From NCBI GenBank assembly GCA_015179025.1, contig WHUX01000029.1:390943-454942 (forward strand): 64,000 nucleotides of DNA, given 5' to 3'. Origin of the DNA: Terfezia claveryi. Its lineage: Eukaryota; Ascomycota; Pezizomycetes; Pezizales; Pezizaceae. Made by a program: the position numbers and the translations under genes. Positions 22,915 through 33,922 of this stretch are shown piece after piece. The notes under the pieces are model-generated. The model saw only the letters and a list, made by a program, of their open reading frames with translations, was not told the DNA's origin and did no database searches. How positions within the stretch are numbered: position 1 is the first letter of the stretch; each line of letters begins with the position of its first letter.

Positions 22915-23198
22915 AATGTTAGGGGCGAGCCAGCGATATGGGGATATCTGTCGGCATATCGATATATTTGGAGCCTGCGAAGGCATAATCACTGGTCTCG
23001 GGCCTAACTGGGCTACACGGAGCATATAGCGAAGAATATAGACTGATTCATTCGATAAAGTAAAGTAACCCAGCGATACAAGACTTCGCTTGAGTCTTAG
23101 AGAACAAGAACTAGATACAAGACGTGGGCAAATATATAGGAAAGCGGGGTTGACTTCAGGCCACCCACCATCGGGTGGCGCCGGCCCGGTCTGCATAA

Positions 23199-23766
23199 GT
23201 GCTTAGGCTTTCGAAGAAGTATACAAGACAGTGCTTGGGTTCTGCCCTTTCTATCTAGGTAGCAGAGGCCCCTTATATAGACATCTCGGGGATCGTCCTA
23301 CTCCCCCCCCACATGCCTCCGGCATGGCCTTCCTAAGCCTCGGAGACATGAATGCAAATCAATGACGAAGCAGCTTGGGAATCAATGACGGAGCAGCTTG
23401 AAAATCAATGATTGCAAATCATTGATTGGAAATAAGGGAAACGGAGACATGCTTGCAAATCAACAACGTAGACATCAGCGGCTTGGAAATCAATGATTGG
23501 AAATCGAATATGCCTTGAACCGGTCCTCCGTAAGAAGCAGTTATCCCATAAGCCAATACGACCTAGCCCCAACCCTCTTGGTCATCGCTAGAACGGTGCA
23601 CACACTTCCTTGTCCCGGCCAGTCTCTCTACTCAACCCATAGGTATGAGCTAGAGGGCCCATTGCTAGACCTGCTGTGGGTGATCAATCCACGTCGTTGG
23701 CCTCAGCGGCTGTCGGCTTCGGTTTTCCGCCTCTGCGTAGACCACCCTCACGTGAGATTCATAACA
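23199..23766 (-). repeat. Gypsy copy 2, 3' LTR (truncated)
   Basis: Reads TGTTATGAATC on the minus strand from 23766 and stops at GCCTAAGCACT near 23199, joined directly to the truncated non-autonomous LTR. The polypurine tract lies at 23769-23776. Confidence 0.88.
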
Positions 23767-24143
23767 TTACCCCCCCGTTGGAAAGCAGGCGTCCCGACTG
23801 CTACCTTCAGAGCTCCGGTGAATGTCGTTCTCTATGTGAGTATGGATGGGCCAAAATCTTTGGTTCCCGCTGCTAATGCCAGGTTCCAACATCCCAATCT
23901 AATCGAGTCATCGATTGTGGGGCCCATTCAGTGGCCGGTGTGCCCTATCATATTGTCCATATGGTTCGGTCACCAGTAAAACCTCCCTTTTTATTAGCAA
24001 AACCCAGTGGGAAAAAGCCAATAGAAGGTAGGAAAGGTATGACCTCATGCCTTGACCTTGCAAGCGTAGGTAGTTGTGACGGCATAGGCTATGGCGTAGA
24101 TAATTGGCTATAAACGTGACTCTAAGGAGCGCACGCAATGGCC

Positions 24144-24173
24144 AAACTATACCACACTAGTGTGGTATAGTTT
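24144..24173. repeat. 30-bp perfect palindrome in Gypsy 3' region (copy 2)
   Basis: Identical to 19426-19455; located between the pol stop and the 3' LTR. Confidence 0.9.
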
Positions 24174-24241
24174 TGAGGGACAATATGTATTGTTGTGAGT
24201 TTGGTAGACAATAGTATAGACGTAGACAATGGATGGCTTTT

Positions 24242-27200
24242 TCAGCAAAATCGCGTATCTCTGGGTTTCCTTGGAAACTTGTCATGAAATGCTCTCACTT
24301 CATTCCTGCATGACATAGTATCCAAAGTTTGCCAGGTATCGTCTTCAGGGCTGTACCCCTGCCATCGGATTCGGTACAAGACCTTGCCTTTCCTGCGTAC
24401 CGAATCTACAATTTCCTTGACACCATACTCAATGTCTTCATCTTCTTCCACATCCATGGCCTGTGGGTCTGCTCGGTCATGGAATGGCTTTAGCAGGGTG
24501 GTGTGTATAACCCTATGCAACCTGATACCCTTCGGTATGTCGAGTTCATATGCATGCGTTCCGACTCTCCGTACCACCTTATATGGGCCAATCCATTTGG
24601 TCATAAGAGATCGGTTGTTGCCCGCTTTGATGGTAAGGTTGCGTCGGTCTACTAGCACCTGGTTGCCAGGCTCATAAGTTCTAGCCTTTTCCATGGATAG
24701 TGAGCTTCTCCTATTGTTGATGTGCTTGAGGGTCTCATGGATTTGACTATGCACCGAGGTCATGCGGTCCAGCCATTCTTCAGCTGCAGGTGAACTGAGC
24801 TGATATTCCGTATTTAGATGAATAGCTCTAGGGTCAAATCCATAGAGAGATCTGAATGGTGAGTATCCATGTGTTGAGGTTGCGGTTGAGTTGTATGCAA
24901 ACTCAGCTAAGGGTAGCCACCTTAACCAGCGATTTTGCCGGTCATGGCAGAAAATACGGAGGTATTGCTTTAGAGTCTGAATTGCTCGTTCCGACAAGCC
25001 ATCCGTTTGGGGGTGGTGGGCTGTGGATAATCGGAGGTGGATGTCCAGCTTTTGGTTTAGTTGTCTGAATATTTCTGAGGCAAATTGAGATCCACGGTCA
25101 GAGGTGATGTGCCTTGGCAAGCCATGGAGCTTCCAAATATCAGTGATATAAGCATTGGCTACATCCTCTGCTGTCCATGTTGTTTTTGCAGCTATATACC
25201 GCTGCATCTTGGTGAATCTGTCAGTTATTACCAAAATCGCATTAAAGCCCTCAGAATCTGGCAATTCGCCCACAAAATCCATCGCAATCTCTTCCCAAGG
25301 TCGGTTTCCTGTGGGCATCGGTACTAGCTTTGTTTGCCTTGAATGTCTATCTGATTTAGCCTTTTGACAAGGCAAACACCCTGCCACATAAGATGCCACA
25401 TCTTCCTGCCAGTTTTCCCATACGAAATTCCGGCTAACAAGCTCTTCTGTGCGTGCTTTCCCCCAGTGCCCTGCAACCTTACTGTCATGACACTGTCTCA
25501 AAACCTCCAATTTGTGTTCCGGCGGTACCTCCAATAAGCCACTGTCTCGCCTAGGCCATCCTAATACGTCGATGTTTTCTAGCGAGGGGTCCTCCACTTG
25601 GTGGCCTACCTCTTCTTCTAACAGTAGCTGGCCTTCTTTTAGCAGACGTTCTTCTGCACCTGACTTCTCTTCTCCTGCTCTTCGGCTAAGCGCATCTGGT
25701 TTGCCCATTTTGGGGCCCGGCCGATATGTAATCGTGAATCTGAATTCGGCGAGTTTCTGGTACCAGGTGGCTTGTCTAGAGTTGAGCTTTTGCTTGGTGT
25801 TGAAGTACTGCAGGCCTTGGTGGTCAGTGTAGATGTTGACTGGTATACCGACCAGCCAAGCTCGCCATTTGCGAAAACAGTCCACTATAGCAAAGAGTTC
25901 TTTATCGTGAATTGGCCAGTTTCTTTGGGTAGAATCCAGTGTTTTTGAGTGATAATCCACCGGATGTAGGGTTTTAACAGTTGATAGCTTATCGCCAGTA
26001 TTGCGACCGTGATACTGGGATAGTACTCCAGCAATGGCCTGATTGCTGGCGTCCGTTTCCATGATGGTGTCAAGTGTGCGGTCGAACTGAGTAAGAATTG
26101 GCGCTGCCATGAACTCTGCTCGTAGGTCATCAAAGGCCTGCTGCTGTCTAGCCCCCCATGAAAATGGTATATCCTTGGTGAGTTCAGTTAAGGGCCTTGC
26201 TTTTGCACTGTATTGCGCAATAAAACGACGGTAATAATTAGCAAAACCCAAAAATGCTTAAACCTCCTTTTTCTTGGTTGGGGTTGGCCAGCTAGCCATA
26301 GTATCTAGCTTAGCTGGGTCCATTTTGACCTCTCGGCCATTGATGATATGACCTAGGAAGATGGTTTCGGGGACATGGAATTCGGACTTCGGTAGGTTAA
26401 CAGCTAAGCCATGATCCATACACTTCTGCAGTACTTTCTCTACAATTCGCTGATGTTCCGCCTCTGTTTGTCCTCCAAATATTAGAATATCATCCAAATA
26501 CCAAATCACCCCTAAGAACGCAATTTCTTCAAAGATAGTATCCATCATTTCTTGGAAAGATGCAGGGGCATTGGTTAGGCCAAATGGCATAACGGTATAC
26601 TCAAACAGCCCTTTTGTTGTTTTGAAGGCTGTCTTCCACTCCTCGCCAGCTGCAATGCGGATCAAGTTATAACCATTTTTGAGGTCGAGCTTGGTTAGCC
26701 ATTTGGCCCCCTTAGTTCTATCCAGCAAGTCGTTGATAAGAGGCAATGGGTATCTATTGGGTATCGTAATGTGGTTTATGCCTCTATAATCCACACACAA
26801 GCGGAGGGAACCGTCTTTTTTCCGCACGAATAATATTGGTGCTCCAGCAGCTGATCTCGATTTCCTTACTTTCCCCACTGGGATGTTTTCCTCTAAATAC
26901 CGTTCTAAAGCAATCTCTTCCTCCCAGGTCATTTTGTAGATTGGGCCGTTCGGTACTTTAGCCTTTGGGTCATTGAGCGGAATAGAGTGATCCCAGGGTT
27001 TATGCTTTGGCAATCTAGAAGCTTGTTCTGCAGAGAATACCTGCGCGTATTGGGTATAGCGGCTAGTTGCGTCAATTATAAGCAGAATCTCGCTGTGATC
27101 TAGGGGTTCAGCCTCCAAGTCTAACGTCATGATGGTGGGTATGTTGTATGTCTTGCAGGGTATTATATAGCTGGGTGTCGCCGCACTGGGTATTGTAGAG

Positions 27201-27637
27201 CTGGGTATTGCCGCGGTGGGTATCGTAGAGCTGGGTATTGCCGCGGTGGGTATCGTAGTACTTTCTCTTTTATTCCAACATTCTAACCTTGACTCCGGGG
27301 TATTAATTACTAAATCATTTTCCTTCAACCAAGACAATCCCAAGATAACATCCCTTTTTCCAATATCCAATACTTCTGCGTCCAATGAGAATTTGTGGCT
27401 TATACCGGGTATCGAGAAGGTAGTGTTTGCCACAAATTTACCACCTTTTAGCTTGGTTCCATCCCCTTGAGACACCAACACGTGGTTCTTTCTTTTCCAG
27501 ACTCCTAGTCTTTTAGCAACTTTGGAGCCTACTATAGGCGCAGAAGCCCCGCAATCCACAATGGCTTCTGTTTCTAGCCCAGCAATTAATATCGGTACTG
27601 TAAGTAAAGGTTCGTGTCTTGGGGTTCGGCCTATCAT
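24242..27637 (-). pseudogene. Gypsy pol, copy 2, one nonsense mutation
   Basis: ATG at 27637, frame of 1131 codons ending at 24242 and broken only by a TAA at 26260-26258 (codon 460, CAA in copy 1). The stop falls between RT and RNase H, so a product would contain protease and RT only. The protease is full length (VDCGAS and VILGLSWL). RT motif A keeps its Asp (LDLKNGYN) and YLDD is present. RNase H, H2C2, integrase and a chromodomain (EYGVKEIVDSVRRKGKVLY) follow in frame. The CAA-to-TAA change is a CpA-to-TpA transition, the kind caused by RIP, but one site proves nothing. Confidence 0.92.
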
Positions 27638-27654
27638 CGTTTTGGTCGAACCCC

Positions 27655-28782
27655 TTAGTCTTTTCCCGAATCTGAATCTCCTTCATCTTGTTGCTGATTT
27701 TCTTCGGATTTAAATTCAGGGTCAGAGTCTAGTTGAGTTATTCGTAGTATACCGGTGTCCGTCCTTGCCTTTTTTGCTGCGGGAGCAGAGACATCTGATG
27801 ATTTGGGTGGGTTGCCAATGAATGGCTTGGGCGGGTTCGTTGGGGGTGGGGTTTGTCGGTAACGGATACTCTGGCAATCAGCAATTCTATGTCCAGTCTT
27901 ACCACATTTGAGGCACTGGTTTTCTTTCTTCCTCTTATTGATGGTATCCGTAGTCACCTCTGATTGGTCTAACGAACGTTGAGTTGACCGATCTATGCGG
28001 GATCGATCGGAATATGTCCGCTTTGTGGGCTGATTTTTTGAGTTTTGTTCAGCCTGGGCGATGTCCATTTGGACTAATTTCTTCAACCATTTGGTTGGCT
28101 GGTCTCTGAGGTCCTCGTAATGAGTCATCTTCGATCGGAGCCGAGGCTTAATCCCCATAAGGATTATTCGAATGAGAAGGGTTTGAGGTATCTCCGCATA
28201 TGCATTCAACCGATCCATGGTGGCGAGATAATCTTGGACGGCTCCGGTCTGCTTAAGCTCATAGATCTGTCTGTGCGCATTATCAGCTTGGTAATGATCA
28301 GAAAAATGTGCTAAGAGCGCTTCTTTTGCTTCCTCCCATGTCTTCCACTTAGCCTCGTTCGGCTTCCACCATGAGAGCGCCGAACCCTTCATCGACATTC
28401 CCGCTATTACTATCTTATCCTCTTCTGCTGTTACTCTTCTGAGCTTGAAGCATCCTTCTAAGTGGAACAGAAAATGTTCAAGTTCTGTCCGGTCTCCGGA
28501 GAATTTTTCTGGCGGGCGGATGTTGAAGGACACATTTTGACTAGATGGGGTGGGACTTTGCCGCCTGGTTGGAGGGTCAGGGGTTGGGTGGGCGGGAGTT
28601 CGCCGGTCTGTGGTTGCGCCTCTCTCTGGGATTCTTGGTGTTGCAGAACCCGATTCCAGAGTACTAACTCTGGCTTCCATTGCTTTGAGCTGAGCAATGA
28701 GTACTGAGTTGATCTGTGTGAGGGAGGCGATCGTATTTTGGGGCTCTGCTGAGCTCTCGTTGGCATGGTCAATACTCGACAT
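27655..28782 (-). CDS. Gypsy gag polyprotein (copy 2)
   Basis: 375 aa from ATG 28782, intact, with gag domain and CCHC knuckle CLKCGKTGHRIADC. It differs from copy 1 by a handful of residues, for example Cys for Tyr in HLEGxFKL and Gln for Arg just before the knuckle. It is the only uninterrupted retrotransposon protein of this copy. Its stop lies 17 bases before the pol start, the same spacing as in copy 1. Confidence 0.92.
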   Translation of the reverse strand: MSSIDHANESSAEPQNTIASLTQINSVLIAQLKAMEARVSTLESGSATPRIPERGATTDRRTPAHPTPDPPTRRQSPTPSSQNVSFNIRPPEKFSGDRTELEHFLFHLEGCFKLRRVTAEEDKIVIAGMSMKGSALSWWKPNEAKWKTWEEAKEALLAHFSDHYQADNAHRQIYELKQTGAVQDYLATMDRLNAYAEIPQTLLIRIILMGIKPRLRSKMTHYEDLRDQPTKWLKKLVQMDIAQAEQNSKNQPTKRTYSDRSRIDRSTQRSLDQSEVTTDTINKRKKENQCLKCGKTGHRIADCQSIRYRQTPPPTNPPKPFIGNPPKSSDVSAPAAKKARTDTGILRITQLDSDPEFKSEENQQQDEGDSDSGKD

Positions 28783-28853
28783 TTTTTCCGCTATCTTTTT
28801 AGGTATCGGTACGTCCAAGATTGAGGATGCCGGAGAAAAGCACTGTAATGTTA

Positions 28854-29554
28854 GGACGCCACGCAAGTGGTTGTCAATGGATATATAGACCTCTGATGAG
28901 CGCAACAGCTGCTGAACTAGCCCACCACAAGCATATAAAGACAGAGTCACTCCTTCTTCTTATTCAAGTTTTTTCACAGCAAATAATGCTCCAAATCGGC
29001 AGGCATCAGTCTGCGAACAAGATATGGGTATATCTTCGCAACACCTACTACAAAGATACCCCGTTGTCCTTTGTGCATGAAATCCATGCTTTTAACTCTC
29101 TTTCTTCTACTCTTGATACCTCTCAATCTATTACAGAGTTTATTGATACCTTGAGATTCGCTGGATGCGACTGCATACATTGACCTCAAACGCACGTCCA
29201 GGCAGCTTCAAGGCTGTCTACAGAACCTTGCTAGAGCTTGAAGAGGCAAAAAGGGAATATCTCCTCGCTTCCTTGGTTACTCACTACCCAAATGTAGTAG
29301 ACAATCTGACGACCAAGGAAAATCTCCCCTACGATGATCTGAAGGAAATTGTGGGACTCGCTATCAATATCGCACTTTCTGCCCGTGGAAGAAGCTTGCT
29401 GCCACTAGGTCTATTTTCCTCGTAGATGTGTGCTAAGCATTGCTGTCCAAAAGGTCGCAAGTGTCTTATTGATGGCCTTGCCTTATAGAGGGCTTCAAAG
29501 GGAGTTATCCCTTGCAGATGCTTATGTGGTAGACGGTTTTTCAGATAAACAGCA
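28854..29554 (+). repeat. 701-bp direct duplication, right copy
   Basis: Second copy of 13365-14065. It contains the plus-strand gag half (to 29369) and the inverted integrase piece, and continues into intact integrase sequence beyond 29554, whereas the left copy meets the Gypsy LTR there. Confidence 0.9.
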
Positions 29555-30520
29555 GTTGCGCATGCTTCTGCCCATAGTCTCTTATCAGATATATGGATGA
29601 GCATACCTCTTACCATTGTCTGAATTGTCCGGTTATACCTTTCTGCAGTGCCGTTGGATTCATGGGAATAAGGAGGTGTCCTTATATGCCGTATTCCTTG
29701 TTGCTTGAAGTAAGTATCAACCTTGGAATACTCACCTCCATTATCTGTTAGAACAGATGATACTGTGGTATTGAATTGTCTCTGTATATGAGAGATAAAG
29801 TCAATAATCACTTGATATGCATCCGACTTAGCTTTTAGAAAATGCATCCATGCCATGCGGGTAAAAACGTCTATGAACGTAATGTAGTAGAAAGAGTTAC
29901 CATATGATGGAGTAGGCTGCTTGCCACTGAGATCACTGTGAATGAGTTCAAATGCTCTAGTAGAGCGAAGCATGTAGCATAGAGAACGGAGTGTTGTTCG
30001 TGGATTTTGACATGATGCGCGCATTGCAAGTAAAGTTGGCGAGTGCCTTGGGTAAGAGTTCGCCGTCTGCATATGCTCCTGGATTTATATTGGCTGAATG
30101 CCCTAATGCAGCATGCCAATGGATATATGAAGACGGACTCGACTGGCTTATATGAGCTTCCAGATTGCTCATGTAAGCTTGCTGAGCTGGCGAAGGCATA
30201 TTAGCTTGCGGGGTGCTTATATGAGCTCCCGAGTTGCTCATATTAGCTTGCAGAGCTCGCGAAGCGGAGAGGTTGCTGGGCGAGGAAGAGCTCATAAGGC
30301 TATTATGAGCTTGAGAGTTGCTCGGGCTTATACGAGTTGCCGAAGCTGTTGTTGCAGAGCTCATAAGGCCTATATGAGCTTGGGGATTGCTCATATGGCT
30401 TATATGAGCTTGCGAAGCCGAAGAAGAGCTCATAAGGCTATTAAAGCTTGAGAGTTGCTCGGGCTTATACGAGTTGCCGAAGCCGTTGTTGTAGAGCTCA
30501 TAAGGTTGGGGATTGCTCAT
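29370..30520 (-). pseudogene. Copia pre-integrase and integrase
   Basis: Two overlapping frames carry a Ser/His/Gln-rich repeat region (QAHIxLMSS words; DNA repeats at about 30287-30345 and 30428-30486), a gag-pre-integrase motif HWHAALGHS, and an integrase core with the acidic residues in HSDLSGKQ, SVLTDNGGEY and NGTAERYNRTI. A frame shift near 30000 separates pre-integrase from integrase. The sequence ends at 29370, where it meets inverted gag. No RT follows. Confidence 0.8.
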
Positions 30521-30780
30521 ATGGGGCTTATATGAGCTTGCGAAGCCGAATTCGCTGTTTCACGTAACTAAGGAAGCTTATTCCTTATATCTGCAACTAA
30601 GATAGGAGACGAAAGATCATTCCTTGAACTTGACAACATCCCAAGCAAACAAACTATGACTCAAAGTAGGAACATATAAAACATCCTTCAAAAACAGACG
30701 GTTTGTTGTGTTGGGTAAGGCAGCGTGTATTATCACAGTGCCTTTCCCTTCAACAGGGGGAAGGTTGTTACCTCCAACCT

Positions 30781-32017
30781 TCACAACTCCGTGATGCGGT
30801 TGAATAATGTAGTAGAAATGGCCTGTGGATCGGTCTGATATGACTCAGAGACGAATGCAGATGAAGCTTGAGCGACTTCAGCAATGGAGGCTTGTGGCTT
30901 CGCCATTTTTTTCTTGCTATCTTGGTCACACTTTAGCTTGCGACAATCCTGCCAAACATGACCCTTAGATCGATGTCCATGGCGCTTGCAATAGGTGCAG
31001 GACCTAGTGCCTGGATCTGCAGATGTGGTTTGCGAAGCTTGCTGGGATTGCGAAGCTTGTGTGGCTTGCTTGCGTTCGCTGAAATTTCTTTCTTCTAGCC
31101 TTATTCGGGTGGCCACTAGCTAAAAGCGCCGTGTTGCCGTTGTTTCCGCCATTAAAGCTTGAGAGTTGGTTATTGATAGCGAGTCCCACAAGCCTTTCCT
31201 TCAAATCATCGTAGGGGAGATTTTCCTTGGTCGTCAGATTGTCTACTACATTTGGGTAGTGAGTAACCAAGGAAGCGAGGAGATATTCCCTTTTTGCCTC
31301 TTCAAGCTCTAGCAGGGTTCTGTAGACAGCCTTGAAGCTGCCTGGACGTGCGTTTGAGGTCAATGTATGCAGTCGCATCCAGCGAATTCTGTAATAGATT
31401 GAGAGGTATCAAGAGTAGAAGAAAGAGAGTTAAAAGCATGGATTTCATGCACAAAGGACAACGGGGTATCTTTGTAGTAGGTGTTGCGAAGATATACCCA
31501 TATCTTGTTCGCAGACCGATGCCTGCCGATTTGGAGCATTATTTGCTGTGAAACAACTTGAATAAGAAGAAGGAGTGACTCTGTCTTTATATGCTTGTGG
31601 TGGGCTAGTTCAGCAGCTGTTGCGCTCATCGGAGGTCTATATATCACTTGCGTGGCGTCCAAAGCATCAAAGAGCATTAGCATTTGCTGCGACCATAGGT
31701 CATAATTCTTCGAGCCTTCTAGGATTGCTAGCTTCTCAATCTTGATACTTGACGTAAAGTCCCGATGTGGAGTTGCCGCTTGCATTACTTGAGGAGTAAG
31801 ACCTAACGCTTTGGCTTGGGATGGTTGGGGAACTTGGACAGGTGCCAGAGGCTACTAGAGGCTCATGCGAGAGCTGAGGAGCTTGGGGTGGAGGTGGAGG
31901 AGGAGGAGGTTTATTGACAACGACCGTGTCTTGTATCTCTTCATCGCTGTCAATTGGGTTTTGATTGACTCGGGAACGAGTTCGAGGTTGTCTGGACGGT
32001 CCAGCTTCAGATGACAT
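30781..32017 (-). pseudogene. Copia gag, decayed (right copy)
   Basis: ATG at 32017 matches the left copy start at 13008. The Pro-rich N-terminus, UBN2-like core (KIEKLAILEGSKNYDLWSQ) and a Cys/His cluster CTYCKRHGHRSKGH lie in at least three frames. An in-frame loss of five residues relative to the left copy follows SITEF. The frame break after the N-terminus is shared with the left copy and so predates the duplication. Confidence 0.78.
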
Positions 32018-32055
32018 TTTTTGTTGCTTGCTCGACGGAGGCTCAGAGCGCAAGA

Positions 32056-32067
32056 GGGCTTATAACC
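32056..32067 (-). promoter_or_regulatory. Copia primer-binding site (right copy)
   Basis: Reverse complement of GGTTATAAGCCC, the half-tRNA iMet type site, just outside the decayed gag. Confidence 0.6.
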
Positions 32068-32213
32068 TATAGGAATAGGAATAGCAACAGGCAAGCGGAG
32101 AGATCCAACTGTCCAATGAAGGAATGTGCGAATAGAGCAAGTTGGTTATTAGAGAGAGGAATACGAAGAGAAGAAGATGTTCGTATACACAGTGAGTGCA
32201 TGTATTGTATTGT

Positions 32214-33922
32214 GTTCGAGATACTATTCCTATTCCTATAAGGACAACCGGCTGAGGAAATATTCGTACCAGTGGCAGCTCGAAGCCGGAAACACTAGGT
32301 ACCTTGGTTATGCTGGCACCACAAGGGACAGACTGGGGGACGCTGGAGACTCTCGGCTCGAATTTACTCAACAAGAATCACCACCAGTAGCCGTGAAACC
32401 ATCATCAACTGGAACATCTTAAGTCGAGCGGGTAAAGAAGAGAATGGAAGCCAGACCTGACGGGGTTAGAGGACTCTATACATGTCGACCAAATCCTTGA
32501 TATACAGGATGATATCGATGATGATTCGCTTGGAATTCCAGAGATTGAGATGTGAAGGATTAGACTGGAAGTTTTGTTTGTGGGAAATACTCTCCCCGGT
32601 CGCCCTAGAAGGAAAGCGATGGTAAACAATGGGATTCCCGGGCAGGAAAGTTTTGGGTGTATATATCATCCATAAGCCTTATCCCGAGCCTATAGCGATT
32701 ACTAAACCAAGCCTTTGTTTATTAAGCCAAGTTTCCTTCCCTCATAACCTTGTATTCCGTTGCTTGAATTTGGCGTATACGGGCGTATGTGTTTTTTTTC
32801 CCTCGCGCATTCAGGATCTTTGTTTTGTGGTTAGTGATTACTAGTACTTAAGGTTCGATGTTTCAATGTCACGATGTCGCTCATGCTGACTCTAATCTGA
32901 AAAATCATTTGCAGATATATACCGGGTATCACTGGCCAGAGACAGCTTCAGGGAGTTCCTTCTGGCAAATGGCACAAATATCCATCACCTGGGGAACTGG
33001 CAGCAAGGTAAAGTCAGGTACGGTATGTGCTTATATACCAGCAGGGTCCCTTGACAGTATTGTACATTACCAGCCGGAGTATCTAGCAAAGAAGGCTGAT
33101 ATTTATGATATACACTTGACGATAGGTACTCTGCCTATGCAGCATGGCAAAGATATACATAAGTGCCAACTCAGCCTGGACCAGTTATCTTCACAGGTAG
33201 CTTGGTGAGAACTACTCCCAATCCATTATTTTGACTCAGATATACTCCGTAGCTTCCGTGTTGCAAGGATTATGATACCCCTTTCTCAACCGGCTGGTAG
33301 TGATACCTCAACTGTTCCTCCTTAGAATCTACCCTATAAAGATTCGGGGTGGAAGGTAATGGTTGAATTGAGCCGTCAGTTTAAATATCTCCAATGGTCA
33401 GTTTAGCCTTCATTTACATTTTTCTGTGCATCTCGTTCTAACATAAGTAAAGGCACAAATGATCTAGTCTGGCCGGCAAGACTACAAATGATCTAGACGC
33501 ACAAGACCATAGGCAAAGCTGTGCATAATCAAGCATATTGGGCCTGGATTGTGCAAGCCACGGTAAATTGAAGTGATTTCCCTGAAGTGTGGGGAGAAGT
33601 CCTCTCGCTAGCGTGTTTAGGACGGCAGCCAGGTGTCCCTTGTTATTCGAGCATCTGTTTGAGGTGAAGGTAAATAATCAGATTTATCTCCAGATCTGTC
33701 ACCAACGCAAAAAGCCACCTGCATCGGGTTCGGGGGGCATTGTTTCATATTTTGCCGATCACGGCAAGCCATGGGTCACTCAGCTATGGCAGGTTTGTTT
33801 TTCCGCAATCACGATATGTCAGTGTGAGATACCGTTGAAACATGTACAACATGTGATAATATTTTCTCAAGTGGCAATCGCTCGCTGACACCTGAGCTTG
33901 AGCTCTAGAGAAAGCTTACAAG
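32214..33922. other. intergenic right of the retrotransposon block
   Basis: No supported gene. A 116-codon ATG frame at 32858-33208 has no recognisable domain or splice context and I leave it unassigned. The remainder is AT-rich. Confidence 0.4.

Larger units (their letters stand above)
21510..23198 (-). mobile_element. non-autonomous LTR retrotransposon (TRIM/LARD-like)
   Basis: Two ~285-bp direct repeats (21510-21801 and 22917-23198) flank 1.1 kb without gag or pol. On the minus strand the order is 5' LTR (22917-23198), primer site 22914-22906, internal region, polypurine tract GCAGAGGGGGAG near 21805-21818, 3' LTR. The ends are of the TGTTA...TAACA type. A GTCGGGACG word before the polypurine tract is shared with the 3' end of the Gypsy elements, suggesting it borrows machinery of that lineage. 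The 5' LTR has lost its outer ~18 bp at the junction with Gypsy copy 2. Confidence 0.78.
23199..28855 (-). mobile_element. Ty3/Gypsy chromodomain retrotransposon, copy 2
   Basis: Opposite orientation to copy 1 and about 99% alike in coding sequence. The 5' LTR is missing except for about 7 bp (28849-28855), where the sequence joins the Copia duplication. The primer site is intact (AAGCACTGT on the plus strand, 28838-28846). The 3' LTR (23199-23766) lacks its last ~150 bp. Confidence 0.92.
28854..32213 (-). mobile_element. Copia-type LTR retrotransposon, right fragment
   Basis: Mostly minus strand: LTR remnant (about 32068-32213), primer site 32056-32067, gag 32017-31004, CCHC-like region, pre-integrase and integrase to 29370, then an inverted gag segment (28854-29369) instead of RT and RNase H. 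Together with 12497-14065 it forms an element with gag at both ends in opposite orientation. Confidence 0.82.
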
